Origin: Candidatus Nitrosocosmicus oleophilus
GTDB taxonomy: Archaea; Thermoproteota; Nitrososphaeria; Nitrososphaerales; Nitrososphaeraceae
DNA: 64,000 nt
Direction of reading: 5' to 3'
Assembly (NCBI RefSeq): GCF_000802205.1
Contig: NZ_CP012850.1
Coordinates: 1,364,001 to 1,428,000, forward strand
The notes beneath the pieces were generated by a model. That model did no database searches. It was not told where the DNA came from and was given only the letters and a program-made list of their open reading frames with translations. Positions within the stretch are counted from its first letter, which is position 1; every line of letters starts with the position of its first letter. The translations under genes and the position numbers were made by a program. Shown here in pieces: positions 27,344 through 36,692 of this stretch.

Positions 27344-27609
27344 CTATGTCACAAATTATGACCTAATTTCTCAAAAATATCTATTTTGTCACAAACTAGA
27401 GTCAAATTTTTCATTATTTTTACAGAATTATGTCATAGGCTTTGAGTCCATGCTGTCCCTAGTATTTCTATTTATATTTGCAAGGGATCTCTAGATATAG
27501 TAAGATTAGCTGAATTGCTAGAATAGGCCAAGATTTGCTTTTGGTCTAAACAAAGTGTGAGTCACTATTGTAGGATTCATCGCAACTAAATTATTCTAAT
27601 GGTAACAAT

Positions 27610-27941
27610 ATGAATGCTAATGAGAATGAAGATAAGGTTGTCCATCAGAACTCGTCATCTTGTTTTTTCTTAATAACGAGGGAGCCGTGGTCTTTGAGAG
27701 GTCCATAAAGTCAGACAAAGCTGCATATATCATCAAAAATGACAACATGATGTTTGATAATGATCCTTTAACCTCTTTCTTATATGCACTCAAATAATCT
27801 GAAGCTAAAAGACAATATCCTGCTAGTTTGATGAAATTTTTTGATTATTTGGAAGATAATACTGTTGTATATCCAAAAAATAAAAATGACGTAAAGATTA
27901 AACTGGAAAAGCAAGCCAGATTTTTTGTTAGACGATTCTAA
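27610..27941 (+). pseudogene. relic of a tyrosine recombinase/integrase N-terminal domain
   Basis: The frame beginning MNANENEDKVVHQNSSSCFF shifts once, then reads SDKAAYIIKNDNMMFDNDP, LTSFLYALK, stop, SEAKRQYPASLMKFFDYL and QARFFVRRF. The phrase FLYALK.SEAKRQYP..L..FFDYL matches the SAM-like core-binding domain of archaeal XerD-type recombinases. The catalytic domain is absent. At least one frameshift and one in-frame stop mark it as dead. A further fragment in another frame (KPDFLLDDSKPLVINRKTW, about 27905-28025) follows. It suggests a former integrated element in this part of the window. Confidence 0.5.
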
Positions 27942-28100
27942 ACCGTTAGTGATCAATAGAAAGACTTGGCATTGGATGTCTCATTTTAAGGATGGAATGT
28001 ATCACTTGAATGTCATTGTATTTTAGGAAACAAGTCATATACCATAAGATTTATTTCTAAATCAAATGAGCATACAAAACACCTGCCAATATCGTAACCA

Positions 28101-28495
28101 ATGATAAATTCCTCTGAATTTATATATTCTTTAGGATCCGACTTAACAGGCAATTCCGATTTACAAGGTAAGAATATCAAAGGTGATTTTATAGAATTTA
28201 ATGATTCTAGTCTTCGGTTCAAGATGGACTACCCTGTCGTATGGATAATTAAGAGAGAACTTAATGGAAAGAACGTTGTATATTTTCAAAGTCTACTTCC
28301 ATTGACATAATTGCCAAATTCATCATTTCTGTGGTTGATCTAGTCGTTAAAATTTCACATTCAAATGATACTCCCGCTGAAATAAGGAGAAAATTATTCA
28401 AGGATCTTCGCATTAAAGGAGAGATATCCACTACTTTGGATGGTCTTCCAGCATCTCAAATTGAATTCAAGGTAAATGGAATCAATTATTTATAG
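28101..28495 (+). pseudogene. PsbP-like/DUF1795-type protein, frameshifted
   Basis: The first frame reads MINSSEFIYSLGSDLTG and DSSLRFKMDYPVVWIIKREL, then stops at 28310. Shifting frame gives STSIDIIAKFIISVVDLVVK, ISHSNDTPAEIRRKLF and LPASQIEFKVNGINYL to TAG at 28493-28495. The motif F.Y P..W is the start of PsbP/Mog1-like lipoproteins; an intact, related-looking protein (GITFDYPSNWVEI) is at 47855-48337. One indel inactivates it. Confidence 0.45.
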
Positions 28496-29140
28496 ATAAT
28501 TTGTATGAATTCTTCACGAGCGTATCTTCTCTCGTATTTGGCATTTCCAGAATACCATATTGAAAACTTTATGACGACAGAACAAATGATTTGTTCATTC
28601 GAGTTCTTGTAAGATCTATATTCAGAGCTAATTGAGTAAGATCCTAAACCAGATTAGTTAACGTAAAGCACTAAAATTCATAATTCAATTCGTTTTTTTA
28701 TATAATTATAGATCGCATTAATTCTTGGATCCACACTTAGATAGAATGCATATATCACTTATTGAACAATATTATTTCCACAATGATACAGAATATTGCG
28801 TCATTTGGATTTGCATGATTGAATATTCTGCATTAATTTGAGATTGGTAATGATTAACCACAATGATTATAGAATATTGAATTTGGAATACTGTTCTTCT
28901 ACACCGTCCTTAAAGGTGGCGTTACAACAATTTGTCCAAAATTTTTTTATCTTCTTCTCAAGTTCAAAAGCTTGTCAATTAACATCCGAGCCTCATTAGT
29001 AACTAAATATGACGCTATCCATCTTCTTATGTGCATAGTCTGACCTCCTCTACTCCACATAGAGAATGTGCAAGTAAATTTGCCCACTCATTTCCCTTTT
29101 TGTCGCATTAATCTATTTATCATTAATCTTTTTCCCTCAA
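28496..29140 (-). other. intergenic region with a weak minus-strand coding relic
   Basis: Between about 29075 and 28870 on the minus strand, the frames GGQTMHIRRWIASYLVTNEA, RMLIDKLLNL and, after one shift, KKFWTNCCNATFKDGVEEQY suggest a decayed small helical protein. No start and no family assignment. Confidence 0.3.
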
Positions 29141-29497
29141 TTACTGTGACTTGAAGTATGAAGCATCTGAGCGATATGATTTAAACTCGGTCCATTCCAT
29201 ATCAAGGACTAGATTATTATTAACTTCCCTGGCTTTTGATATTGGGACATCAAATCTTTGATCATAATCACCAAATATAGTTATCTCGGTATCTGTTATT
29301 CCCATCATAAAGCCTACAAAGTCTTCATTCAATAAACTTACTTTTTTGTTAAAAAGAGAACTAGGAAATTTATCTATAGCAGATTCGCCTGTTTCATTGT
29401 TAAATATTTCCTCTTCATTACTTAATTTTGTAGATACTAAAATATCATTTCTATCTAACAAGTACCTTCTTAATTCGTCATTGCCGGTTAATTGCAT
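29141..29497 (-). CDS. PRC-barrel-like protein A
   Basis: 118 residues, soluble. The central part (about 50-105), LLNEDFVGFMMGITDTEITIF and QRFDVPISKAREVNNNLVLD, is a small beta-barrel pattern like PRC-barrel domains (V..edfvG.i....d.i.vfG....ydIP...). It is paralogous to the + strand gene at 31539-32024. PRC-barrels act in RNA metabolism or as membrane-edge subunits; here the role is unknown. Upstream, 80 bp away, lies a 28-codon gene with a shared promoter region. Confidence 0.55.
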   Translation of the reverse strand: MQLTGNDELRRYLLDRNDILVSTKLSNEEEIFNNETGESAIDKFPSSLFNKKVSLLNEDFVGFMMGITDTEITIFGDYDQRFDVPISKAREVNNNLVLDMEWTEFKSYRSDASYFKSQ

Positions 29498-29576
29498 TGT
29501 TTAATTATCAATTACCTTATTGAATTTTTGAATCAAGACTTCAGAAATTTTAATACTTACTAAAATATCCACTTGT

Positions 29577-29663
29577 TTATTTGACATTTTTCTTAGCTGC
29601 AATAGCCTTATGGAGAGAATGTATAGACATCATTATACGATTAGAATTTTTTTCGCTTGTCAT
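29577..29663 (-). CDS. 28-residue microprotein with an N-terminus shared with the zinc-ribbon paralogue
   Basis: ATG at 29663, TAA at 29577. MTSEKNSNRIMMSIHS matches the first residues of the zinc-ribbon gene at 48923 (MTSENNSNPMIMSLPS), then diverges to HKAIAAKKNVK. About 170 bp upstream of the two starts is also alignable (29664-29830 with 48924-49085; both contain ACTGGTTCTAAA). So a promoter and leader were duplicated and the body lost or replaced. Likely a decayed paralogue or a truncated microprotein. Confidence 0.4.
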   Translation of the reverse strand: MTSEKNSNRIMMSIHSLHKAIAAKKNVK

Positions 29664-29946
29664 ATCATATATATACATTTAGTATCTATTAAATATGTCA
29701 CGAAGCATTTCGCTAATAGTTTGCTCTATTCGTTACTATAAATCGAAATATAGAGATTTCAACTGGTTCTAAATGATAATACACACACAAATATTAGTCA
29801 GGCTACTAAAAATGGAAATTATACGAATAGGCATGATTATAACAAGCATTAGAATGCAAATATTCATTTAGAAACAATTTATTTAGGATAAATACATTTG
29901 TCGATGCTGATCACATTTATTAAATTCGAGAATTGATTGAAAATAA

Positions 29947-30315
29947 ATGAAGACGGAAAATTTGACATTATATATCAAGGGTCTTGAAAAAATTGGTAAT
30001 AATGAAGAAAGATTTACTGCATCTTTCTCGTCCATTGGTTCGTCAGATCATGAAGATCCTAAGAATTTAAATCAGGTTATAGGTGTGATTCAGAACGATT
30101 TGATTGATACTATTATCATTGATCCTTTGCGAGTCTCGGGTAAATCACTTGGTATCATACTAAATGTGTTATCCCAAAGGAACTATCAACTTAAGAAAGT
30201 CGAAAGTAAACAAATAAAATCAGATAGAACACTAATCGATGCAACTCTGGATAACCCATCAGCATTATTTGATCATAAAATAAAATTAGGGAATCAAGAT
30301 GAACAGTTTTTTTAG
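29947..30315 (+). CDS. hypothetical soluble protein
   Basis: 122 residues starting MKTENLTLYIKGLEKIGNN. The order of strands and helices (TLYIKGLEK, RFTASFSSIG, IGVIQNDLIDTIIIDPLR, KSLGIILNVLSQRNYQ) suggests a small alpha/beta domain. No motif recognised. It stands alone, followed by 1.2 kb without a convincing gene. Confidence 0.5.
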   Translation: MKTENLTLYIKGLEKIGNNEERFTASFSSIGSSDHEDPKNLNQVIGVIQNDLIDTIIIDPLRVSGKSLGIILNVLSQRNYQLKKVESKQIKSDRTLIDATLDNPSALFDHKIKLGNQDEQFF

Positions 30316-31538
30316 TAATGTTTGGTATCATCATCCAACATGAATAAAGATCATACACAAGATGGCATTTGAGCACTTCCTCCCAACCCACTGAACCATG
30401 TATCTGAAAATAAACGATATGATGGTAGTCCCATAATTCGAGTTTAATCGATGACTATACTAACTATCAAAAGCGATAAAATGTCAACTATTTAGTGAAA
30501 ACAAAAACTAAATTTTTTTAATCTTGTTATATAGACAGTATGGTGCAATTTCCTTCAACCAAATTGATCCATTAAGAATAGAATCTTAAAGAACCTGATT
30601 GTATTTATGTAACTGTTTTTGTTATTTTCATGGGATTCTTTGATATTCTGGTGTCTATACATCGCTAATTGGGTTATAATTACGGAGATGACTCCACATT
30701 TTTTTATGTTTGGATTTATTTGTTTAGCAAGCGCAGCAAATACTATCCTCCTATCGGTGAAATTGCATTATAATCGATAAAACTTACAACCGATTCTATA
30801 ATTGTTCAAGAAAAGCATTCCTAATTTGTCGCGATCATGAAAAGGATATATCAACAAAGAGAAAATCTAGACAAATAATTCAATATCCATCAATAATTTA
30901 AGGTCTATTCACGTATTAAATTATACTTTTATAAAAGATTGTAGACATTGATGCAAGCCAATAAAGGTCTTGAGATGGCATAGCAGATCTAAATACCAAG
31001 ACCCAATACCTACAAATAGCAAATTGTGAATGCTGACTACTTTTGTTTTTAATTAATTGATATGAATCAGTCGACGATTTGTTTAGATTTTTATTTCTTA
31101 ATAGGCACCAACTAGCTAACATTGATTACTAGTTGATTTTAGAATATGATACCGCCATCGCTAAACTCCTTAGATAATATACTAAATGGACTTTCCAAAA
31201 TAAATTGCCAGTAGAGAAAATATGAATGTCATAAGCAATTACTAACAAATGTAGTCCTAACTTATTCGACAGTTGATAACTAGTTATTGCTATATGCTTC
31301 TAAGATTTGATTAAATGTAGATGACCACTTCTTTTTATTAGAATTCATGAAGTACTTGATCTAATTCTTTATCGAAGATGATTAATGACAATTTTATGAT
31401 TCTATAGAAGGAATCATTCAAAATTTATGATATAATAGTGATTAAATCGCATTAATAACGAGATATTGGTTGATAACCTTAATAGATTCAATAGAGGTAT
31501 ATAGTTATGACATTTATTAAATATTTAATCGAGGTGTA
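30316..31538. other. 1.2-kb gene-free region
   Basis: No frame with coding character, repeat copy or RNA gene was recognised on either strand. The minus-strand frame at 30916-31122 has no family, promoter or plausible composition. Confidence 0.35.
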
Positions 31539-32024
31539 ATGAGTTTGGTTTCTCCTTATTTAGGGTATGAAAACAAAGAGACCATTGATACTTTGGTCAT
31601 ATATGAAGAACAAAATGGGAGAAATAATATACATTTTTCTGAGATTAAAACAACTCCCAGAAATCTGTTAACGGATCTAACAATTAAAAAAATGTCAAGA
31701 AAGAATCTAGCAAAAAGAAATGGTCTGTCATATGTTGATGCTGAAATTAATGCACGATATCGTCCCACAAACATTGACCATGGCTTACCAAGCAAGTACC
31801 CTAATTCATTGTTCAGCAAAGGTGTCAAAATATTAAATGAAGACTTTGTAGGCTTTATAATGAAGGAAACCACGGATAAGATCGTTGTATTTGGGAATTA
31901 TGTACAAAGATATGATATTCCAAAATCAAAAACATATGAAGTTGGAGATAATATCATCCTAAACATGAATATCAAAGAATTTGAATCTTATGAAGTGGAT
32001 AATTATGCTTCCTTACCAAAATAG
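31539..32024 (+). CDS. PRC-barrel-like protein B
   Basis: 161 residues. The C-terminal half (about 95-150), KYPNSLFSKGVKILNEDFVG, FIMKETTDKIVVFGNYVQRY and DIPKSKTYEVGDNIILNM, is about 45 percent identical to the protein at 29141-29497. The N-terminal 90 residues are not shared and contain basic residues (KKMSRKNLAKRNG). PRC-barrel-like fold is an inference from strand spacing. The two paralogues lie on opposite strands about 2 kb apart. Confidence 0.55.
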   Translation: MSLVSPYLGYENKETIDTLVIYEEQNGRNNIHFSEIKTTPRNLLTDLTIKKMSRKNLAKRNGLSYVDAEINARYRPTNIDHGLPSKYPNSLFSKGVKILNEDFVGFIMKETTDKIVVFGNYVQRYDIPKSKTYEVGDNIILNMNIKEFESYEVDNYASLPK

Positions 32025-32615
32025 TAAAATGTTGTATACAAACAATTTTGAAAACCTGACAAAAAATGATGATGATTCAATCATTTTGGTATATCTGACA
32101 ATTAGCACCCTTACCGAAAGACAAGTATTTGAATCCTTGTTCTTTAATTGAAGATATCCAAATAAATTGATCGTCTCTACCTCGATAGAATAAATCTATA
32201 GATTTCTGTAACTACCACTCTTTCCTTTTATAAGCATCAAATTACTGATTAAATTCAATATGGATTAGATAATTCATTATTGATTGTGTCTAAAGATATG
32301 TACATTGGAGCCCCTGTATTGTCACCTATACCTCTAGAAGAATTTGAAACGAATCCATTCGGAGAATTAAAGACACTCCACATTAGTTAATGTGATACAA
32401 TTTTCTTGTGGTGAATGTCGTCAACAATTGGATTGATTCCTGTATAATCCATTTTTTTTAGATCCAATCGAGGATGGATAGAGTAACACAATATCTGTAA
32501 AGGTATTATAATAATGAGAATTTATATAATGAAAAGATTGGCCATGAGAGGCTGGTCTATATCTGGTGAGGATAGACTGATAGAACAAATCTATTGAAAA
32601 ATCATATAAAGATCT
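32025..32615. other. intergenic region with a short coding-like remnant
   Basis: A + strand frame around 32260-32392 reads YGLDNSLLIVSKDMYIGAPV and EEFETNPFGELKTLHIS without any start codon. Probably another gene remnant; family unknown. Confidence 0.3.
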
Positions 32616-32993
32616 CTAAGATTTCTGCCCATCAGAAGGAAGATGGCTTTCAGTAAATTTTTTCCACATGATAAATACCAAGTCTGTTGCATCTGCCAAT
32701 TTATGGATTTCATGGATAAGTTTATTTCTTGAGAATCCATCGAAGTAAATGAAATTAGCTAGATTAATGGATTCTAATTTCTCAAAACTAGGATATATTT
32801 CCGTCGAAACTTCCATTTGCATTAGATGGACTTTTAACTCATTCAAGAATTTGGATTTATTGGGAGATAATTCATAGATGATTTTAATGTCTGGAGGTAG
32901 TGGGAGAGTATTTTGAATAGTTATCCGGTCTACTGATTTTTCTAACCCTAAATAAATTTCCTTCCCGCTGGAGAGAATTATTTTATAAGCCAA
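32616..32993 (-). CDS. DUF2299-like protein, start uncertain
   Basis: 125 residues from an internal TTG. The same frame stays open upstream to about 33070 and encodes KIREWLIAEKWKLSEFSDAN before the TTG, which looks like the conserved N-terminal helix of DUF2299-like proteins (hydrophobic, WL.e..., then a strand). A GGGAGGA ribosome-site-like sequence lies a few bases before that helix, but no ATG, GTG or TTG follows it; an in-frame TAG sits between. So the start codon appears mutated and the gene may be non-functional. Family assignment is moderate; function unknown. Confidence 0.5.
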   Translation of the reverse strand: MAYKIILSSGKEIYLGLEKSVDRITIQNTLPLPPDIKIIYELSPNKSKFLNELKVHLMQMEVSTEIYPSFEKLESINLANFIYFDGFSRNKLIHEIHKLADATDLVFIMWKKFTESHLPSDGQKS

Positions 32994-33075
32994 TTGAAAA
33001 TTGGCATCGCTAAATTCAGAAAGTTTCCATTTTTCTGCTATTAACCATTCACGAATTTTACTAAACTACTTCCTC

Positions 33076-33515
33076 CCGAGTAAACAATATCCATCAATGT
33101 TTATGAAAATACGATATAAATTTTCATGTCATCATTATCGTCTGGCCATTTAAGGGAATTTGGAATCTCAAACTATTGATAGGCAATTATTCTGGGATTA
33201 TTCCTTGTCATACTATCTATTCTGGTATGGGAAGTAAATAGACTGATACACTATATGCGTGTATTCCGTTAGGCATTCTAGCTACTCTTGGAAATAGCGA
33301 TGCTTCACCAGATCTTGAATGACAAATACATTTCGAAATTGGGTTGTCTTCAAGTCTATGTATTCTTATACTAACTGCCCTATTTTATACATCTCCGTGT
33401 TATTCATTTACAATTAGCAATTCGATAAAAGATCACAAAAACCGATACTTGTTTTAGGAAATACATTAAATCAAAGAGTGCGTGGACAGTATGTTAAAGC
33501 ATTTCCTGTTGTTCC
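33076..33515. other. intergenic region with faint coding traces
   Basis: A + strand frame at about 33235-33456 (TLYACIPLGILATLGNSDAS, stop, then EIGLSSSLCILILTALFY) may be the relic of a membrane protein. Too weak to call. Confidence 0.25.
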
Positions 33516-33692
33516 TTAGAGACGTACACCAGCAGAATACCAATTTCCATGAGTTGCTTCTGTAAACAATACTATAACTTCTTCTTTACTTACGTTTAAT
33601 ATTTTAACTACATCCGCCGTAATTGCTTCTGCCAATCTGTCTTTTTCTCTTTGACTTTTCCCACTATACATTTGTACACTAACTATAGGCAT
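33516..33692 (-). CDS. 4-oxalocrotonate tautomerase family protein
   Basis: The start is placed at the fourth residue of the open frame so that the chain begins MPIVSVQMYSG, giving the catalytic Pro-1 after Met removal. The remaining sequence (KSQREKDRLAEAITADVVKI, then VIVLFTEATHGNWYSAG) matches 4-OT hexamers, which are about 60 residues. Arg residues expected in substrate binding (near 10 and 39) are not all obvious. Cytosolic; tautomerises 2-hydroxy-acids in known relatives, with no pathway neighbour here. Confidence 0.85.
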   Translation of the reverse strand: MPIVSVQMYSGKSQREKDRLAEAITADVVKILNVSKEEVIVLFTEATHGNWYSAGVRL

Positions 33693-33701
33693 GATAATCA
33701 T

Positions 33702-34063
33702 TCATTACGGACACTATTAAGATTTCAACAAAATAGATTCTTAATTAGTTATCACCGGTAGAATATTCTTATAGTTAATCATATTTTGAAACCATAACCC
33801 AACTTCCTGTAGTTTTATCTAGTTGAAAATCGCTCTTTAATAACTTTATTATGAAATCCTACCAACCTAGGTAGGTTACAAATCAAACAAAAACTGTAAA
33901 ATATTAAGCCTCTAAACATTGAGAATCTGTGATTATTATGGAAAAGCAGGGAAAGGGAAACAATAACACCAACAACAATGAATAGCGAAACATGAACTAT
34001 CCCAATCAGTTTAGATCGATTATGCATTGGTGACAACAAAACTCACCTATCGCTTGGAGCGAA
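33702..34063. other. intergenic region
   Basis: About 360 bp. The 74-codon minus-strand frame at 33815-34039 has one hydrophobic helix but no homology I recognise or promoter; not called. Confidence 0.3.
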
Positions 34064-34313
34064 ATGTGTGATGAATATATTACTTATGTTACATCCATGA
34101 CTGAAATATACCAAGAATACATTAAACGCTCAGAAAAAATGAGAGTTGTATAGAGAATTGGTCTTAAATACTGAAATAATGAGTGACCTGTATGAGTCTG
34201 TTAAGAGTACCGAATGACTGACCAATCATTGGTTAAATAAATTTCCTAATTCTCCATCTTCAAAGGAACAAAGAAAAGAAAAACAGGTTAATAGACTAAA
34301 AGATAAAAAATGA
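34064..34313 (+). pseudogene. phasin/PhaE-like helical protein, frameshifted
   Basis: MCDEYITYVTSMTEIYQEYI and KRSEKM end in a stop after one frameshift. The next frame continues ELYRELVLNTEIMSDLYESV, KSTE, TGA, LTNHWLNKFPNSPSSKEQRK. The phrase M.ELY.E...N...M.dLYE..K..E.MTn.WLn.F is typical of short amphipathic proteins near PHA granule genes in Nitrososphaeria. One indel and one stop: dead copy. Its relation to the phasin-like proteins at 25337 and 58151 is by type, not close identity. Confidence 0.4.
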
Positions 34314-34354
34314 CTATGATTAGAAATTATTTACAAGTAAACTTGAAAATATAT

Positions 34355-34413
34355 ACGTTATCCTCATGATTTTACCAAACCCCTACAATGAGAAACTTAA
34401 TCCCCCGTACCAT
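34355..34413 (+). repeat. modular dispersed repeat R12 (A-B, diverged)
   Basis: CGTTATCCTCATGATTTTAC, CAAACCCCTACAATGAG, AAACTTAATCCCCCGTACC. It lies about 150 bp before the ferredoxin gene. Confidence 0.7.
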
Positions 34414-34564
34414 CTTTTTTATTGTATCCGAGGAGGTATGCAATGACAAGGTCATTACTCATACGAGTAGCTTTATCGTAACTTAGAACTCCTCTCATTC
34501 TCGGAGAGAATAAAACTCAAAATTACCGGTTAACTTATATCAACTTTGTTAACAACATATAGAT

Positions 34565-35065
34565 ATGCCAATAGATCCAGAATTTCCAAAAAATCACAAA
34601 GCAGTAGGAAAACATTCAACTTCAGATGGAGATTATACTCATCTGGTTTGGGGTCCAGGAAGGGCAGATGCAGAATCCTCTACCAACAAGGATGTTCAAG
34701 ATGCATACAAATCAAGAGGAGAAGAATATGTCCCCTTGGGGGTACATGGAACTTTTGTAGCGGTAGACTGGGATTCTTGTATTTCTGACGGAGCATGTAT
34801 AGAGGCTTGTCCTGTTCAAGTATATCAGTGGTATAGATCAGAACAGGATGTTCCCGCAATAGAAATGGTGAATGCAATAAGTGAAGGGACCGGAGATGAT
34901 AATAATAGAGAAGGCAGAAGAGATTATACTGACAAACCAGATCCCATCAGGGAAAAAGCGTGTATTTGGTGTATGGCATGTGTAACAGTGTGTCCTACTC
35001 AATCAATTAAGGTCGACGAGGGTAATTTATCAGTTCATGAAGAAATATTAAAATCATTTGATTAA
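34565..35065 (+). CDS. zfx: zinc-containing dicluster ferredoxin (3Fe-4S / 4Fe-4S)
   Basis: 166 residues. The N-terminal extension holds H11, H17 and H26, matching the zinc site of Sulfolobus-type Zfx. Cluster site 1 is CISDGACIEACP (C72, C78, C82) with Asp75 in place of the second Cys, the classic mark of a [3Fe-4S] cluster. Site 2 is CIWCMACVTVCP (C133, C136, C139, C143), a full [4Fe-4S] set. A 45-residue loop separates them. Cytosolic low-potential electron carrier, likely for 2-oxoacid oxidoreductases. Monocistronic, in a region otherwise full of decayed genes. Confidence 0.92.
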   Translation: MPIDPEFPKNHKAVGKHSTSDGDYTHLVWGPGRADAESSTNKDVQDAYKSRGEEYVPLGVHGTFVAVDWDSCISDGACIEACPVQVYQWYRSEQDVPAIEMVNAISEGTGDDNNREGRRDYTDKPDPIREKACIWCMACVTVCPTQSIKVDEGNLSVHEEILKSFD

Positions 35066-35699
35066 ACACTGAGATAATAATTCTAAGTTATATCGACTAT
35101 GAAAAAGTCTTTTTTATTATAAGCCATGAAAATTTTTCACGCGTTACTGTCTCTTAATGATAATTTAGTGGAAGAGAACAACAGTTATTGATGATAATTC
35201 AATTAGTATAACTTCATGGCATGGCTGAAACTGTGTAAGGAAACTATATTAAATAAATCACTGAGTCTATTCTATCCTTTTACCTTTCTCAATTTATCCA
35301 AATCAACTAATCCTTAATTCATCAATCATAAATCAGATTACCTCAAAAAAATCATAACATATCTTGATCTATCTAGATTTTATCCTCTTACAAAGTGTCT
35401 ATTTCATTTGATGTCGTGTAAATAGGAGATCAGATGTTAGATTCGCAGTAACTGCAATATCGCTTGTCTTTCTTCTTTTGGTTTTGACAAGGATTTGTTC
35501 AATAATTTTGTTATCATGTTGAATATGCTGTTTTGCTGTTTTTTTTGGATTCTGATCTTTTTTATATTGTTCTACATTACAATTTCAGATTTTCTTGGCA
35601 ATATCATGTTTACTTAATTTCCATTACAGTACTACCGATGCGATCTGTATTTTGCTGTTTTAGAGGAATTTTAATAACAAAGAGATTTCTACTATAGGC
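35066..35699. other. intergenic region, nothing recognised
   Basis: 634 bp, AT-rich with T-runs, no gene or repeat copy seen. Confidence 0.4.
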
Positions 35700-36332
35700 A
35701 TGATTGCAGAAATAGTTTCTGTTACGTTGATTGATTTATTTTCCCTTTTAAATATTTTCGGAGACGATCTATTAAGATCCACTATTGCTCTATTTGTTGT
35801 AATCAATCCAATCGGTACTATCCCCTTATTTGCAAGCATTACTCAAAAAATGCAAAAAAAAGAACGGAATACGGTACTAAAAACAACCGTTATTACTGCA
35901 GGTGCTTTATTGATGATCTTTGCAGCTGTAGGAACACAAATTCTGTCAATCTTTGGGATTACTATTTCTAGCTTTATGATTGCAGGCGGAATATTGCTAT
36001 TTGTAGTCTCAATAGAATTGTTAACACATGGTGGTTGGAGTTTTGGTGGAACTGTTTCTGATGAATCGGGAGTAGTTCCATTGGCATTTCCTTTGTTGGC
36101 AGGGCCCGGCGCCATTACTGCTGTAATACTTTCCTATCAGACTGCGGGATTGGTCGTAACGATGCTATCAATCGTGATTGTGATAGGAATCACCTATCTT
36201 GTATTTTATTTAACTGGGACAATCTACAAAATACTGGGTAGGAGGGGTTCTCTAATCGTTACTAGGATATTTGCAGTTCTAGTTGCAGCAATCGCTGTCC
36301 AATATATAGTAGACGGTTTAAAAACAATTTAA
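35700..36332 (+). CDS. MarC-family integral membrane protein
   Basis: 210 residues with six transmembrane helices. FVVINPIGTIPLFASIT in helix 1, GGILLFVVSIELL in helix 3 and AFPLLAGPGAITAVI in helix 4 are the conserved MarC blocks (the two NP/AGPGAI motifs). The N-terminus is slightly extended. MarC proteins were once linked to multiple antibiotic resistance but their substrate is unknown. Monocistronic. Confidence 0.9.
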   Translation: MIAEIVSVTLIDLFSLLNIFGDDLLRSTIALFVVINPIGTIPLFASITQKMQKKERNTVLKTTVITAGALLMIFAAVGTQILSIFGITISSFMIAGGILLFVVSIELLTHGGWSFGGTVSDESGVVPLAFPLLAGPGAITAVILSYQTAGLVVTMLSIVIVIGITYLVFYLTGTIYKILGRRGSLIVTRIFAVLVAAIAVQYIVDGLKTI

Positions 36333-36678
36333 ACTCAATAAATAAAAGTTATTGAATTGATAAGGTTATTGACAACGAGGTTTGTTAAGTAATTAGAGAA
36401 TAGTAGATCGAATCGAGGATTTAGAGGCATATTTGTTTGTGTGTTTGTATTTTGAATTCTTATAGCCCGTTTTATCTTTTCTAATTATCCCATAGAATAA
36501 AACAAACTTTCGATAAAATCAAATGATGGGGATGATAAAAGAATGGAAAAAAGAATGATTGACCAATGCCGATAAGTATTTTCAATCATTTCATTTAAAT
36601 TTGGGTCATATCATATAGTAAATGGGTCGTCTTACAGAACGATATCATTACTAGAACTACCAAATTCGCTACTAATTG
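36333..36678. other. intergenic region before the duplicated unit
   Basis: About 345 bp of AT-rich DNA with repeat R13 at its end; no gene seen. Confidence 0.4.
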
Positions 36679-36692
36679 ATAGTAACGAAATA
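36653..36692 (+). repeat. modular dispersed repeat R13 (C only)
   Basis: AACTACCAAATTCGCTACTA then ATTGATAGTAACGAAAT. Its 3-prime half is shared with the 775-bp duplicated unit. Confidence 0.75.

Noticed and set aside
30916-31122. 68-codon minus frame
   Set aside because: No recognisable domain, start context or biased composition.
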